Positions 36,712 to 46,165 of a DNA stretch of 47,659 nt are shown here, in pieces. Positions within the stretch are counted from its first letter, which is position 1. Each line of letters starts with the position of its first letter. Position numbers and translations under genes: made by a program. Below the pieces are notes generated by a model that saw nothing but the letters and a program-made list of their open reading frames with translations, had not been told where the DNA came from and made no database searches. The stretch spans positions 1 to 47,659 of IMG/VR virus record IMGVR_UViG_3300042914_000603; one strand, written 5' to 3'. The stretch comes from a virus.

Positions 36712-38259
36712 TTACCTTTGTTTTTTTACTTTTTTCTCTAAAGACTTCATTAACTTATACATCTTTTGAGCGCCTTTGTTAATACTTCCATTTCCTGCAC
36801 CCCTTACAGCATCTGCAGTAAATACGAATTCATTCTTACTTAACATAGCAGGAACATCATCTGCTTTTTCTTTAATACCTACAGGAATATAGCCACCTTT
36901 AGCTCTCATATCTAGTTCTGTAACACCAGCTTGATTCTTTCTAATAGGTAAATCTATGTTTCCACCTTTTGCTTTTCTTGTTTCTCTAAATAAATCTAGT
37001 CTTAATTCTTCAGCTTTTTCCATATCACCCATAGATTCAGCATCTCTTATTAATTGTATTATTTGAGAAACTCTATTATTCTTCATATCCACTATTTTAG
37101 TACCTTGATTAAATTGTTCTCTATCAATTTTATCTTCAGGGTATGTTATAGTAGGTGTTAACTTAATACTTAAGACACCTTCCATTTCTTCTTCCAAAGG
37201 TGTTTTTGGCATATTATATTCTTTTTCTTTTTTATCTTTTGTTCCTGATTTAAAACCCATTCTTCCACCAGTAGCAGATAAACTTCTTATTCCAAAAGAC
37301 TCTGGTCTTAATGTAGATGTTAATTTTGCTTTTTCAGGATTTATTTTTAATTGTTGATAAATTTCTTCGTTAAATTCTGTATTATCTAATCCAGCATCAT
37401 CAGCTATTTTTTTAGCTTCTGCAAAAGAAGCAGCTCCCGCTATTGAAGCAAACACAGCTGTTTTATCAATGTTACGAGCAATTATTTCTCCAGTATCTTT
37501 ATTTCTTACTGGTGTAGTATAAATATCTTCTAATGCTTTACCACCAAGTTGTTGAACTGCAGAAAACCTTTCTGATAAAGGAACGTTTTCTAAAGAACCT
37601 GCTTTCTTAATTAAATCTAAATAACCTGGTTGTGTTCCAGCTTGTGTTCCATATGTTTTTATTAATTCAGCTTGAGATCTACCTGTTTCAGTTGGACTTA
37701 ATCCTCCACCACTGACTAATGAACTTTGTAATTCTGTAGCTGTTCTTCCACCTGTTAATTCTGATGGAGCCAAATCAACTCCTCCTGTATAACCAGATGT
37801 TTCAAAAGTCGGTTTAATATAATTTTGTGTTGGTGTTGTAGCAGGAGATAAAAACTCTTTTGCTTTGTCTGTTACTAATTGAGATAAACTTGTTCCTTGA
37901 GTTCCTAATCCAACATAGTCTCCACCAAATGCTCCATATTGTGCTCCACCATATCCAGTAGGCATAAAAGATCCTAAACCAGCTTGACCAGCACCACCAA
38001 ATTGAACATAGGGTGCCATAGTTAAAGCTAAACTTAATGGATTTATTTTTCCTGTTCTTGCAGAACCTGCGATAGCAGCAATAGGTCCATATACTGGTCC
38101 TAAAAAAGGAGCAGCTATTTTTAAAACTGGATCTAATTCTTTTGGTATAATAGCTTTAGCAACACTTTTAAAAAAGCTTCCTAAACCGTATTTTTCTCTA
38201 CCTTGTGGTGTACTAATTCCGTATAATTGTCTATCCATTTGTGATCGTGCTATTGCCAT
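36712..38259 (-). CDS. Virion-associated protein with conserved basic C-terminus (515 aa)
   Basis: The last 70 residues (KAKGGYIPVGIKEKADDVPA, then SKNEFVFTADAVRGAGNGS, then GAQKMYKLMKSLEKK) are a pattern I recall at the end of marine phage virion proteins. The rest is Gly/Ala/Gln-rich with few features. It is the first of the internal-protein group after the sugar-transfer genes. A role inside the head or at the head-tail joint is likely. Confidence 0.65.
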   Translation of the reverse strand: MAIARSQMDRQLYGISTPQGREKYGLGSFFKSVAKAIIPKELDPVLKIAAPFLGPVYGPIAAIAGSARTGKINPLSLALTMAPYVQFGGAGQAGLGSFMPTGYGGAQYGAFGGDYVGLGTQGTSLSQLVTDKAKEFLSPATTPTQNYIKPTFETSGYTGGVDLAPSELTGGRTATELQSSLVSGGGLSPTETGRSQAELIKTYGTQAGTQPGYLDLIKKAGSLENVPLSERFSAVQQLGGKALEDIYTTPVRNKDTGEIIARNIDKTAVFASIAGAASFAEAKKIADDAGLDNTEFNEEIYQQLKINPEKAKLTSTLRPESFGIRSLSATGGRMGFKSGTKDKKEKEYNMPKTPLEEEMEGVLSIKLTPTITYPEDKIDREQFNQGTKIVDMKNNRVSQIIQLIRDAESMGDMEKAEELRLDLFRETRKAKGGNIDLPIRKNQAGVTELDMRAKGGYIPVGIKEKADDVPAMLSKNEFVFTADAVRGAGNGSINKGAQKMYKLMKSLEKKVKKQR

Positions 38260-38309
38260 AATTGTTAATAGTTAAGGCAGGCTTAAAATCCTGAAAAATG
38301 AATAAATTA

Positions 38310-39053
38310 CTACTCTTTTGGCTTATCGTCAATAGATTTTGGTTTAGAAAACATAGTACTTAAACTACCATGAAATGCATGTGAACCAAAATGTGTTAAT
38401 GGTGTTTGTGTATCTGCGTATATTTTACCGCCTATATTTGTCCATAATCTACAGAAAGCAATATCTTCTCCAAGGTAACCATTTTCTGGATCTTGAGCAG
38501 TTTCAAAGAAAGTATACCAACCCTTCTCCATAGTCTCTACCTTATTACCTACTAATTGTTTATTGATAGTTTTTCTCTCAGGATATTTTTCTGCAAGTTT
38601 TTCAAATACTTCTCTTTTAATCATCATGAATCCAGTTGGTCCTGCAGTGATTTCTGTAAAACCATCTTTATCTACTCTAATATTTTCCTTGTCTACAAAA
38701 TGAACTATAAATTGTAATTGATTGTCTTTACCATAACCTTTAACTGGATAAGGTGTTAATGCAAGTGGTACATCTTTATCTATCAATCTATAAATAGCTT
38801 CTGGTTCAAATCCAATATCAGCATCTATAAAAATCATATGTGTACAATCTGAATTTAAAAAATAAGCAACACAATTATTTCTAGCTTGAGTTACTAATGC
38901 CATACCTGATTGCATATGAACAGCTGAAGATACTGCTATAGATTTATGTGGTGTTGATACAAATTTTAATAAACTGTTTGCGTAGTTAGTTGTAACTTGA
39001 TGACCGAAAGCTGGTGTAGCTATAAATAGTTTAACGTGTTTTTTGTCTGGCAT
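38310..39053 (-). CDS. GT-A-type glycosyltransferase
   Basis: The protein has 247 residues. KLFIATPAFGHQV opens a GT-A fold, MIFIDADIGFEPEAI carries the DxD metal/nucleotide-sugar site, and EDIAFCRLWTNIGG is the later acidic motif. It would transfer a sugar to an unknown acceptor. It overlaps the next transferase gene by 23 bases. Acceptor could be virion, DNA or host surface; no evidence selects one. Confidence 0.8.
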   Translation of the reverse strand: MPDKKHVKLFIATPAFGHQVTTNYANSLLKFVSTPHKSIAVSSAVHMQSGMALVTQARNNCVAYFLNSDCTHMIFIDADIGFEPEAIYRLIDKDVPLALTPYPVKGYGKDNQLQFIVHFVDKENIRVDKDGFTEITAGPTGFMMIKREVFEKLAEKYPERKTINKQLVGNKVETMEKGWYTFFETAQDPENGYLGEDIAFCRLWTNIGGKIYADTQTPLTHFGSHAFHGSLSTMFSKPKSIDDKPKE

Positions 39054-39966
39054 AATTTAAAAAATTTCTCCATTCTTGTATTCTTGTATTCCAAGAATAA
39101 TATTTGTTATAGTATTTCACTTGCATCTCTAAGTCTTCTTTATACATATTTTGCTTATAATTGTCTAGTACAGAGTTTAAGGTTTCTGCATATCTCTCAA
39201 TTAAATTTGTAGCGCTAGAATCAAATTCTATCATAGTAGCAAATTCACCACATGTTTCAGGTAAAGCACCATAGTTAGTTGTTACTACATGGCAACCTGC
39301 AGACATTGCTTCTATAACAGCAAGACATGAAGTTTCTTCAAAGATAGATGGATAAGCATAAATATGAGTATCTTCTAAAGATTTTCTTATTTCACCATTA
39401 AAAGTATAACCTTTTAAATTAACATTTTTAGTATTTCTACATAATTCAAATAAAGGTTCAAACTTATCTTTTTCTAATTCTTCAAATTTAGATCCATAAA
39501 TTTTAGTAGATGAATGTATATCTACTATAAAATCATCTCTTGTTTTATTTAATATTTCAATAGCTTTAATTAATATTGCAAGTCCTCTCCAAGGAGTAGA
39601 ACTATATAGTATTTTAATCTTATCAGTTTTTTGTTTTTCAATTGGATCAAATGCATGAGTAGCATTTTTAATAACAAATGATTTATATTCTGGAATCTGA
39701 AATTGTTCTCTAAACTTATTATATTGCCAATTACTTACGTAAATAAAATAATCAATAGAATCAACATATTTACGATCACGCATATATTGAACATTAGGTT
39801 GATCATAACTTAAATGTTGCCAAACTATATTTGTTTTATCTTTTTCAACTAATGATGGGTGACAAATAGAGCCTATTAAATTTATACCATCTAGTGATTC
39901 TTTTGATAGTTGAGCAAGTAACTGTTCTTTTAAAATTTCTGTTCCGCCTTTAGGATTCATATGCAA
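39031..39966 (-). CDS. GT4-like (GT-B) glycosyltransferase
   Basis: The protein has 311 residues. KILYSSTPWRGLAILIKAIE and the C-terminal YAYPSIFEETSCLAVIEAMSAGCHVVTTNYGALPE (in two parts) are the donor-binding region of group 1 transferases, with the E-x7-E pattern. It is short for the family and starts at GGTEI, so the first strand of the GT-B fold may be missing or reduced. It acts in the same operon as the GT-A enzyme and a methyltransferase-like gene. Confidence 0.8.
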   Translation of the reverse strand: MHMNPKGGTEILKEQLLAQLSKESLDGINLIGSICHPSLVEKDKTNIVWQHLSYDQPNVQYMRDRKYVDSIDYFIYVSNWQYNKFREQFQIPEYKSFVIKNATHAFDPIEKQKTDKIKILYSSTPWRGLAILIKAIEILNKTRDDFIVDIHSSTKIYGSKFEELEKDKFEPLFELCRNTKNVNLKGYTFNGEIRKSLEDTHIYAYPSIFEETSCLAVIEAMSAGCHVVTTNYGALPETCGEFATMIEFDSSATNLIERYAETLNSVLDNYKQNMYKEDLEMQVKYYNKYYSWNTRIQEWRNFLNYARQKTR

Positions 39967-40546
39967 ATACTATTTTTCTATTACCTTTTTTAATTTCTTT
40001 GAAACCATTCCATATCAGATGTTCACCTATTTTGTCAATATCATGAGTATCTATATCATCAAATACATATACACATTGTTTAGGTTTTCTATCTAAAAAG
40101 AAGTTTACTTCTTTCATAACAGATTCTGTATCATGAGGTCCATCAAAGTGAACCATTTCATATTGTGTTAATAATTTTTTTTCATGATCATAAACAGGAT
40201 ATCCATCTGCAAACCTTTTAAAAAACTCACTATCTTCTAAATTAATAAAATTAAATTCTGAATATTCTTTTATAATATCTAATAAAGCTTCTTGCTTCAT
40301 TTTATTTGTGTAATCTAATCTTCCACCTAAATCGCTATCTGCTGTTCTGTATATAATATCTCCATAAGGATCTATTCCTAAATGTTTAAGTTTTATACCT
40401 GGATGATATTTTCTATATGCATCTATAATGCATTTAGTTCCCATACCACGGCGAACACCTATTTCAACACTTACACCAATTGGATTTTTTAATAACTTTA
40501 TAGCTTCATCAAAGAATTCATATTCTTTGCTATCTCCACTAATCAT
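39950..40546 (-). CDS. Class I methyltransferase-like protein
   Basis: The protein has 198 residues. GVSVEIGVRRGMGTKCI is a SAM-binding motif I and LKHLGIDPYGD the following acidic loop; VHFDGPHDTESV and YVFDDIDTHD are later motifs. The pattern is that of the small-molecule or sugar O-methyltransferase group (Methyltransf_24-like). It overlaps the GT4 gene. It may modify the sugar that the two transferases attach. Confidence 0.75.
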   Translation of the reverse strand: MISGDSKEYEFFDEAIKLLKNPIGVSVEIGVRRGMGTKCIIDAYRKYHPGIKLKHLGIDPYGDIIYRTADSDLGGRLDYTNKMKQEALLDIIKEYSEFNFINLEDSEFFKRFADGYPVYDHEKKLLTQYEMVHFDGPHDTESVMKEVNFFLDRKPKQCVYVFDDIDTHDIDKIGEHLIWNGFKEIKKGNRKIVFAYES

Positions 40547-40716
40547 GTTTTACTAAACATTGGAATAGTTGGAACAATGATTTGTACATCACGTCTAATG
40601 TCTTCTGGTTTAGCATTTAAGTCTGCTTTAACTTCTTCCTCATCTTTATATATGTGACCTGTCTTTATATTCTTTATAATAATTTTAGAGTCACAAATTA
40701 CTCTTATTTCTTCCAT
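40543..40716 (-). CDS. Small conserved protein (57 aa)
   Basis: The ATG at 40716 overlaps the upstream stop as TAATG and its TGA overlaps the methyltransferase start as ATGA. The 57-residue product (EEIRVICDSKIIIKNIKTGH, then DLNAKPEDIRRDVQIIVP) looks like a small sheet with one helix. Function unknown. Confidence 0.65.
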   Translation of the reverse strand: MEEIRVICDSKIIIKNIKTGHIYKDEEEVKADLNAKPEDIRRDVQIIVPTIPMFSKT

Positions 40717-41054
40717 TATGTCGTTAATGATCCTCTGTTTACTTCCATTATTGATATAGTACCACTTACACTAGTTGTCACACTGCTGTCAAGTAATAGT
40801 GAATCGTTTTCTTGTAATATGATTGGACCATTAGCTAAATTACAAGTTGTTGGTCCTGTAATAGCAGCATAAGCAACAATATAAGTTGTAGCTGCGGATG
40901 AATCATAAACATGAACTCTAACTGTTTTAGAACCTGATTCGTTTGCAATTTGTATATTTTGAATGATTGCTCTTGCCGTTGCATTACAAGTATACACAGT
41001 TGTATTAGCTGTGGTTGTCGGATCGTAGAATGCGTTTCTATAAATATTACTCAT
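40716..41054 (-). CDS. Beta-rich virion protein (112 aa)
   Basis: The product is Thr/Ser/Val-rich with short strands (NTTVYTCNATARAIIQNIQI, then KTVRVHVYDSS, then NDSLLLDSSVTTSVSGTISI). The style fits a decoration or fibre-associated domain. It follows the DAFGRIRVSNP-type protein with a 4-base overlap. Confidence 0.6.
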   Translation of the reverse strand: MSNIYRNAFYDPTTTANTTVYTCNATARAIIQNIQIANESGSKTVRVHVYDSSAATTYIVAYAAITGPTTCNLANGPIILQENDSLLLDSSVTTSVSGTISIMEVNRGSLTT

Positions 41055-42277
41055 GTTAAATCATACCATTTTAATAAACCAGAGACATCACCATTTGCTG
41101 TTCCTGGTCTTACACCTAATGTTAAAGTATCCGATGTTCCACTAATTGTTTGTCCAAGTTGATTTGCAAAAGCTATGAAATCTCCCCCTAATGCAAATGG
41201 AGCAGTTTTACCTCCTAAATATCCACCTGCTATTCTTGTACCTGTTGAAGTTAAATCAACAGTAGTTAAATCATATTCAACATTATCATTAAAAGATGTA
41301 TAACTAAAAGCAGAAGATGGAGTTGCATTAAAAAATAAACCCCATTCAAAATCACTATTAGATATATTTAAAATATCGGCCCCTGCTGGAACTATAACTG
41401 CATAAGGTCTTCCTGACTTAATTCTAATAGTTGCAATATTATAATAAGTATTTACTGTTGATAAATTTACGCCAGCATTAATTTGAGAAGTTCCAATCAT
41501 TTGTTCTAATCCTTGTGGTGAATAACCTCCTTCAGAAATACATGAAGAACATATTTGTTGTAATGTATAAGTTCCTGCAGTTAAGGTTCCAGTTCTTTGA
41601 ATTTCATAACGAATTGGAAGATTAGCTGTTTGCATATAAACAGTTGTTAAGTTATTTGCATTATAGAAAGTATGCGCTGTAATTAATTGACCATTAATAA
41701 CAAATCCAACTCTAACGGATCCAACCCCTAACCATTCAATATCTATAAATAATATATTTGATGTTGCAGCATTTAATGTAAATCCACTTGGCCCAGTTCC
41801 ATTTAATTTATCTCCATTCCAATCTGCTTGATTAATTTCAGTATCAACTGGAGATCCTGATGTGTAGGTACGTCTTACAATTTGATAACCTGTTCCTGTA
41901 TCTTGAAAAAATATTCCATTATTAGCATCAAATAAGCCAACGATTTGTTTAAGATTAGCTGTTTGAGCATTCATTACAAAGGTATTAAATATCAATAATG
42001 ATTTACCAGGTTGATATGACATCACTCTTTTAGATTGTCTTATTGTTTTTGATCCTGATGCTTCTGTGACATTTAAATTAACTGTAGATTTATTAGAAGT
42101 ATAAGTAACTGTTCCACCATTTGCAGTAGATTCATCAAATAAAGAATTCTTTGACATAATACTTTTACTGTCAAAAATTGTAAGTGGATTAGAAACTCTT
42201 ATTCTTCCAAATGCGTCTACATTATTTCCACCAACACTTACGGGTTGTGTAGCAATATTTACATTATCGCAACTCAT
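41051..42277 (-). CDS. Tail/receptor-binding-type structural protein (408 aa)
   Basis: The start at 42277 overlaps the upstream stop as TAATG. DAFGRIRVSNPLTIFDS near residue 22 and SKRVMSYQPGKSLLIFNTFV are words I recall in a protein family found in marine phages and some large viruses. The rest is beta-rich with Asn, Thr and Gly, as in fibre or receptor-contact proteins. Its neighbours are other structural genes. The exact location in the virion is unknown. Confidence 0.7.
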   Translation of the reverse strand: MSCDNVNIATQPVSVGGNNVDAFGRIRVSNPLTIFDSKSIMSKNSLFDESTANGGTVTYTSNKSTVNLNVTEASGSKTIRQSKRVMSYQPGKSLLIFNTFVMNAQTANLKQIVGLFDANNGIFFQDTGTGYQIVRRTYTSGSPVDTEINQADWNGDKLNGTGPSGFTLNAATSNILFIDIEWLGVGSVRVGFVINGQLITAHTFYNANNLTTVYMQTANLPIRYEIQRTGTLTAGTYTLQQICSSCISEGGYSPQGLEQMIGTSQINAGVNLSTVNTYYNIATIRIKSGRPYAVIVPAGADILNISNSDFEWGLFFNATPSSAFSYTSFNDNVEYDLTTVDLTSTGTRIAGGYLGGKTAPFALGGDFIAFANQLGQTISGTSDTLTLGVRPGTANGDVSGLLKWYDLT

Positions 42278-42459
42278 TAGCAGCCATTCTTTCCAGACAT
42301 AAACCAAGTTTGAGCTTCAGCTATATCTTGTGCGTCTTGTGTAAAGGTATTGTTTAATTGTAATACCATCTGCTCTAGTGTTCTAATAATCTGGTCCATC
42401 TGTTGTTGACTATATTGTGGAGTAGCGTTTGCTAATCTGGGTTGATCTAGTTTAGCCAT
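42277..42459 (-). CDS. Small helical virion-region protein (60 aa)
   Basis: The 60-residue product begins MAKLDQPRLANATPQYSQQQ and contains a heptad-like helix (MDQIIRTLEQMVLQLNNTF). It is coupled to both neighbours by single-base or TAATG junctions. I recall similar small proteins next to this tail gene in marine phages. It may be a chaperone or a stem segment for the adjacent tail protein. Confidence 0.65.
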   Translation of the reverse strand: MAKLDQPRLANATPQYSQQQMDQIIRTLEQMVLQLNNTFTQDAQDIAEAQTWFMSGKNGC

Positions 42460-44312
42460 TATCTCTTACCATCCAATTGTCCATCTATACGAAGTGTTCC
42501 AAATCTCCATGTACTATCTATATCTGAACTTACAATCTTAACTGCTGCTTGTCTACCACGAGCTCTAAAATCTACTTTAGTAGTTGTTGAATATACGACT
42601 GTGCTTGATGCAACTGTTTGAACTGATCCTGGATATTGTCTAACTAAAAACTGTACATTAAGTGCACCTTCTTGATTTTTAAAGTCAGGTATATATCTCT
42701 TCATAAATAAATTGTCATCACCATCTACAATATCTATATCTCCAGAAGTAATGAATGCAGTAATAGGATTTGTATCATCATTCACTCCTTTTTCTTGATC
42801 ATATAATGTTGATACACCAGCTGTTAAACCAATAACTGTTGGTTGTGCAAGTGTTGTAGAATTTGGCATATATTTTGTAGCTAATGGATTTGCAAAAATA
42901 TCTTTAGAAGCCCAAGTTGTTCTAGCTAAAGTTCCAACAGTCCATAATCTTTCAAGATAATTGTAAGTTACTACTTTATCAATTTCTGTAGAATTAGCTG
43001 ATGTATAGAACCAATTCACTTCTGAAAAATCTAAATTAACTCCAGCATAAATTACAGAGTGTTCATCTGGATTTAAATCTTGAAATACGTAATCCTGTAC
43101 TGAACATGGTATCTCTTTTACAACCCCGTCAAACAGATAGAAAGCTCCATCTGACATCCAGTAAACAACGTTCTCCGCTTCTACTGCTGAATGTATCCCT
43201 AAAGCTCCACAGTTTGTACCTATTTGTTTAAATGAGAATGTATAAGGAGGTCCTACGAACTGCATAGAATGAGCTGATGTATTAGTTAAGATTAATATAT
43301 CTCCTCTTGTTGGAACTGCTGTTACAATTCTATTACCTGATGATAATCTTTGAAATCCTGCTGTATTCGTTGCATTAGGTGTAAAGTCTGTTAACGATTC
43401 TTGCGATCCAAATAACACGGCCATTGGGTCATAAGTTGAAGTCGTTCCTGGTGTTGTTTGTGTACCAAAGAAAATAACATGTCTATCTCTAGGAGATACC
43501 GTCATATAGTTAGATTGCGTTGGAGCATTAGCAAGTAATGTAGCTCTTGTATTTCTTGCAACTAAAAATGCTGATGTATCAAAATAATAAGTTTTACCAC
43601 CTACGATTGTTGCTAATATATCCTCACCAAAGTTATCTATCTTCCAAATTCTAGGATTAGCTGTAATAACTCCTGATGGTCTTGGCGTGTTCCAAGTAGA
43701 AAAGCCCCAGGCTCCTGCACCCCATCCATTACCAACAGTTGTAATATCGGCACCTATGTTTATTTGAAATGCTGCACTTGATGCTGTTCCTGATGTTGTA
43801 ACTACACCTGGTGTTGCAATAGATGCAACATCAATTGTAAATGTATTAGCTGTTTTAATCTCTTGAATTTCAAATTCTTGAGACATATCAGTATTAGTAA
43901 TGTTTACAACATTGACTCCAGATACTCCTGAAAATGTAACAAAGTCTCCTGCTACTGCTCCATTAGAAGTTGCTGTAACATCTACTATTGTAGTACCTGA
44001 TGTAAAACTAAATACTGCTGGAATAGTTGTTGATAAAGGTGTGATGTCATAAAAATTGTTGTCATAGTAAAGATATAATTTTCTATCAGTTCCAATGGCT
44101 GCTAATGAGTCACCGGCTAAATCTGTATAAGTATGAATATCTCTAGCAACACCAATTAAGTTATTACCAACGGCAGGTTCCCATCCACCTATCTTTTCAG
44201 GAACACCATACCTAAACCTCACATTATCACAATCAACCCAACCGCCTTCTGCGCCGTATTGTGTGTTTTGTTTATCTATTCCTGGTCTAAATTGTAGTTT
44301 ACTTATCGGCAT
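42459..44312 (-). CDS. Large beta-rich tail protein (617 aa)
   Basis: The N-terminus LQFRPGIDKQNTQYGAEGGW, then CDNVRFRYGVPEKIGGWE is a pattern I recall from phage tail proteins of about this size. The body is a string of Thr/Val/Gly-rich strands with repeated W-x-V and Y-F-D edges, which looks like a propeller or stacked sheets. It resembles tail-closure or stabilisation proteins of short-tailed phages by size and position. No enzyme motif. Confidence 0.7.
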   Translation of the reverse strand: MPISKLQFRPGIDKQNTQYGAEGGWVDCDNVRFRYGVPEKIGGWEPAVGNNLIGVARDIHTYTDLAGDSLAAIGTDRKLYLYYDNNFYDITPLSTTIPAVFSFTSGTTIVDVTATSNGAVAGDFVTFSGVSGVNVVNITNTDMSQEFEIQEIKTANTFTIDVASIATPGVVTTSGTASSAAFQINIGADITTVGNGWGAGAWGFSTWNTPRPSGVITANPRIWKIDNFGEDILATIVGGKTYYFDTSAFLVARNTRATLLANAPTQSNYMTVSPRDRHVIFFGTQTTPGTTSTYDPMAVLFGSQESLTDFTPNATNTAGFQRLSSGNRIVTAVPTRGDILILTNTSAHSMQFVGPPYTFSFKQIGTNCGALGIHSAVEAENVVYWMSDGAFYLFDGVVKEIPCSVQDYVFQDLNPDEHSVIYAGVNLDFSEVNWFYTSANSTEIDKVVTYNYLERLWTVGTLARTTWASKDIFANPLATKYMPNSTTLAQPTVIGLTAGVSTLYDQEKGVNDDTNPITAFITSGDIDIVDGDDNLFMKRYIPDFKNQEGALNVQFLVRQYPGSVQTVASSTVVYSTTTKVDFRARGRQAAVKIVSSDIDSTWRFGTLRIDGQLDGKR

Positions 44313-44343
44313 AAGACATCCTTATACCACCAAATATATTGAT

Positions 44344-45000
44344 TTACACTATTTTAGTGAATGGTGGTAATCCTAATAGAGGTCTTTTATCATATAAATT
44401 AGATTGTGCAAACTGTCCATTTACATGGTTATAATGCAAGAAAACTTGCGCACAAATGTTACCTGTAAATTCTTCTCTCCAATGTTCTAATTCACAACCT
44501 GAATAAACTAACATATCACCAGGTTCTAGATCTACTTTAATGCCTTTTGGAGCATCTGGTTTCATTATATTCTTATATTCATCTATTACATTATTACTTC
44601 CTGTTGGATCTATAAATATTGGCCATGGATCTCCTCCTAAATTTAATGTTGTAGATATCTCACATGAAGGTCTATCTTTATGTCTTTTTAAGATAGATCC
44701 CTTTTCATAAATTCTTGCATAAGAATAGGTAGGTATTAGATTAAGATTAGTTTGTTGTTTCATTATAGGCATAACTTTCATTAATAATGTTTCCATAACA
44801 AAGTCTGCATAATGAGAATATACATTTGGAACTTGTTGATCTTTCCAAGTACCCAACATACCGTTCTCCGCTACTATGTTATTTGAATATAGATAATTAA
44901 CAGCGTCTCTTTTAAGTAGGAAATAATTAAATACAAAGTTAGCAAGATCGTATGGTATTGCTTTTTTAATTACTTGGTATTTATTCTGTTGAAAACTCAT
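44344..45000 (-). CDS. 2OG/Fe(II) oxygenase-like protein, copy 1
   Basis: The protein has 218 residues. YARIYEKGSILKRHKDRPSC carries the HxD pair (His107, Asp109), and LVYSGCELEHWREEF the distal His173 with a basic residue after it. This is the 2-His-1-carboxylate layout of 2-oxoglutarate oxygenases. It hydroxylates an unknown substrate. It is the last of four consecutive oxygenase-like genes in transcription order and overlaps the next by four bases. Confidence 0.8.
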   Translation of the reverse strand: MSFQQNKYQVIKKAIPYDLANFVFNYFLLKRDAVNYLYSNNIVAENGMLGTWKDQQVPNVYSHYADFVMETLLMKVMPIMKQQTNLNLIPTYSYARIYEKGSILKRHKDRPSCEISTTLNLGGDPWPIFIDPTGSNNVIDEYKNIMKPDAPKGIKVDLEPGDMLVYSGCELEHWREEFTGNICAQVFLHYNHVNGQFAQSNLYDKRPLLGLPPFTKIV

Positions 45001-45590
45001 GCTTGCATGCCTGCTTGTAAAAAATTAAATGATACTGATATTCTTATATCATTAGATTCATTTGGATCAACACAGTGATTAAGCCATGATGGAAACATAA
45101 TTAAACGTCCAGCAATTGGTTTATAATGAACTTCTCTCCATAAATAAGATGGAAGTTGTCCCTCTTTTCTTCTTGGATGAGTCATTGCTGCAACTGATTT
45201 AGGATCTTCACATTTTAGATGACCACAATTTTCTGGTGTCTTAACATAGTAAACTCCAGACCATAATGAATTAGGATGCATGTGTGGTCTATTATATCCA
45301 CCTTTGTAATTTATATTTGCCCACATATTACCAAGGAATGGTTCGTTATCTAATAACTCTTCTTTGTAAATATGAAACTGTGCTTTAAATAATAATTCAA
45401 CTAAATCTCTATATTCAGGAAGTGTATGCATATTTGTTTCACTATGCCATCCATTCATATTAGTTTTTTGAACACCTTTATCTTTTTTAGACCATTCAAT
45501 GATATGATGTTCTAAATGTTTATTTAATTGTTCTGATCCAACATCAGCAACATAAATAGGAGTTGCAAAGAATAATTCTCTATTCATCAT
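44997..45590 (-). CDS. 2OG/Fe(II) oxygenase-like protein, copy 2 (TIGR02466-like)
   Basis: The protein has 197 residues. LFFATPIYVADV opens the family, RPHMHPNSLWSGVYYVKTP gives His103/His105, and FPSWLNHCVDP gives His172 with Arg183 in NDIRISVSF. The HxH form in place of HxD is typical of this subgroup of putative 2OG oxygenases as I recall. Low sequence similarity to its neighbours makes recent duplication unlikely. Confidence 0.8.
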   Translation of the reverse strand: MMNRELFFATPIYVADVGSEQLNKHLEHHIIEWSKKDKGVQKTNMNGWHSETNMHTLPEYRDLVELLFKAQFHIYKEELLDNEPFLGNMWANINYKGGYNRPHMHPNSLWSGVYYVKTPENCGHLKCEDPKSVAAMTHPRRKEGQLPSYLWREVHYKPIAGRLIMFPSWLNHCVDPNESNDIRISVSFNFLQAGMQA

Positions 45591-46165
45591 TTAAATGGAG
45601 TTCCTCCAAACCACATAACAAGTGATTTTCTTGTACCTTTAGTTATTGGTATTACACGATGTCTAATAAAAGATGCAAAGAAAATAGCTTGTCCTTGTTT
45701 AGGTCTTGCAATCTTTCCATCTGACATAAGTTCAAGTCCACCACCTTCAAATTCAGATTCATGTGATAATAAACATGTCATAGATATTTTTCTAACCGGT
45801 GGTTCATTTGCACAATTAATATCTGAATCTATATGCCAATCATAAAATCCACCTGCTGGATATTCTGTATATTGAGCAGGTTCTGTTATTTGCATTCCTT
45901 CAAATCCAAAATGATTACCATTCGTTTGTTTCATTACTTTTTCAAGAGTCTTATACATTTCAGGCATTTTATTAAATGGTATCCAACTAATATGTGAAGT
46001 TCTAACCTTTGTATCTACAACACCACCTTGCCCACCACCTACTTGACCGTTCTCTTGTGGTTCAGATCGTCCTGCATTTATAATTAATTGACATTGTTCT
46101 GGTGTAAATAATGGTGAAGTTGTCTCTACAATCAACGACTTCCAACGTGGTTCTGTTATTATCAT
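45587..46165 (-). CDS. 2OG/Fe(II) oxygenase, PKHD type, copy 3
   Basis: The protein has 192 residues. YPAGGFYDWHIDSDI gives His111/Asp113, FFASFIRHRVIPI the distal His169, and GTRKSLVMWFGG the 2OG-binding Arg179. This is the most canonical of the four and matches PKHD-type hydroxylases. Phage homologues are common in marine viruses and their targets are unknown. Confidence 0.85.
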   Translation of the reverse strand: MIITEPRWKSLIVETTSPLFTPEQCQLIINAGRSEPQENGQVGGGQGGVVDTKVRTSHISWIPFNKMPEMYKTLEKVMKQTNGNHFGFEGMQITEPAQYTEYPAGGFYDWHIDSDINCANEPPVRKISMTCLLSHESEFEGGGLELMSDGKIARPKQGQAIFFASFIRHRVIPITKGTRKSLVMWFGGTPFK

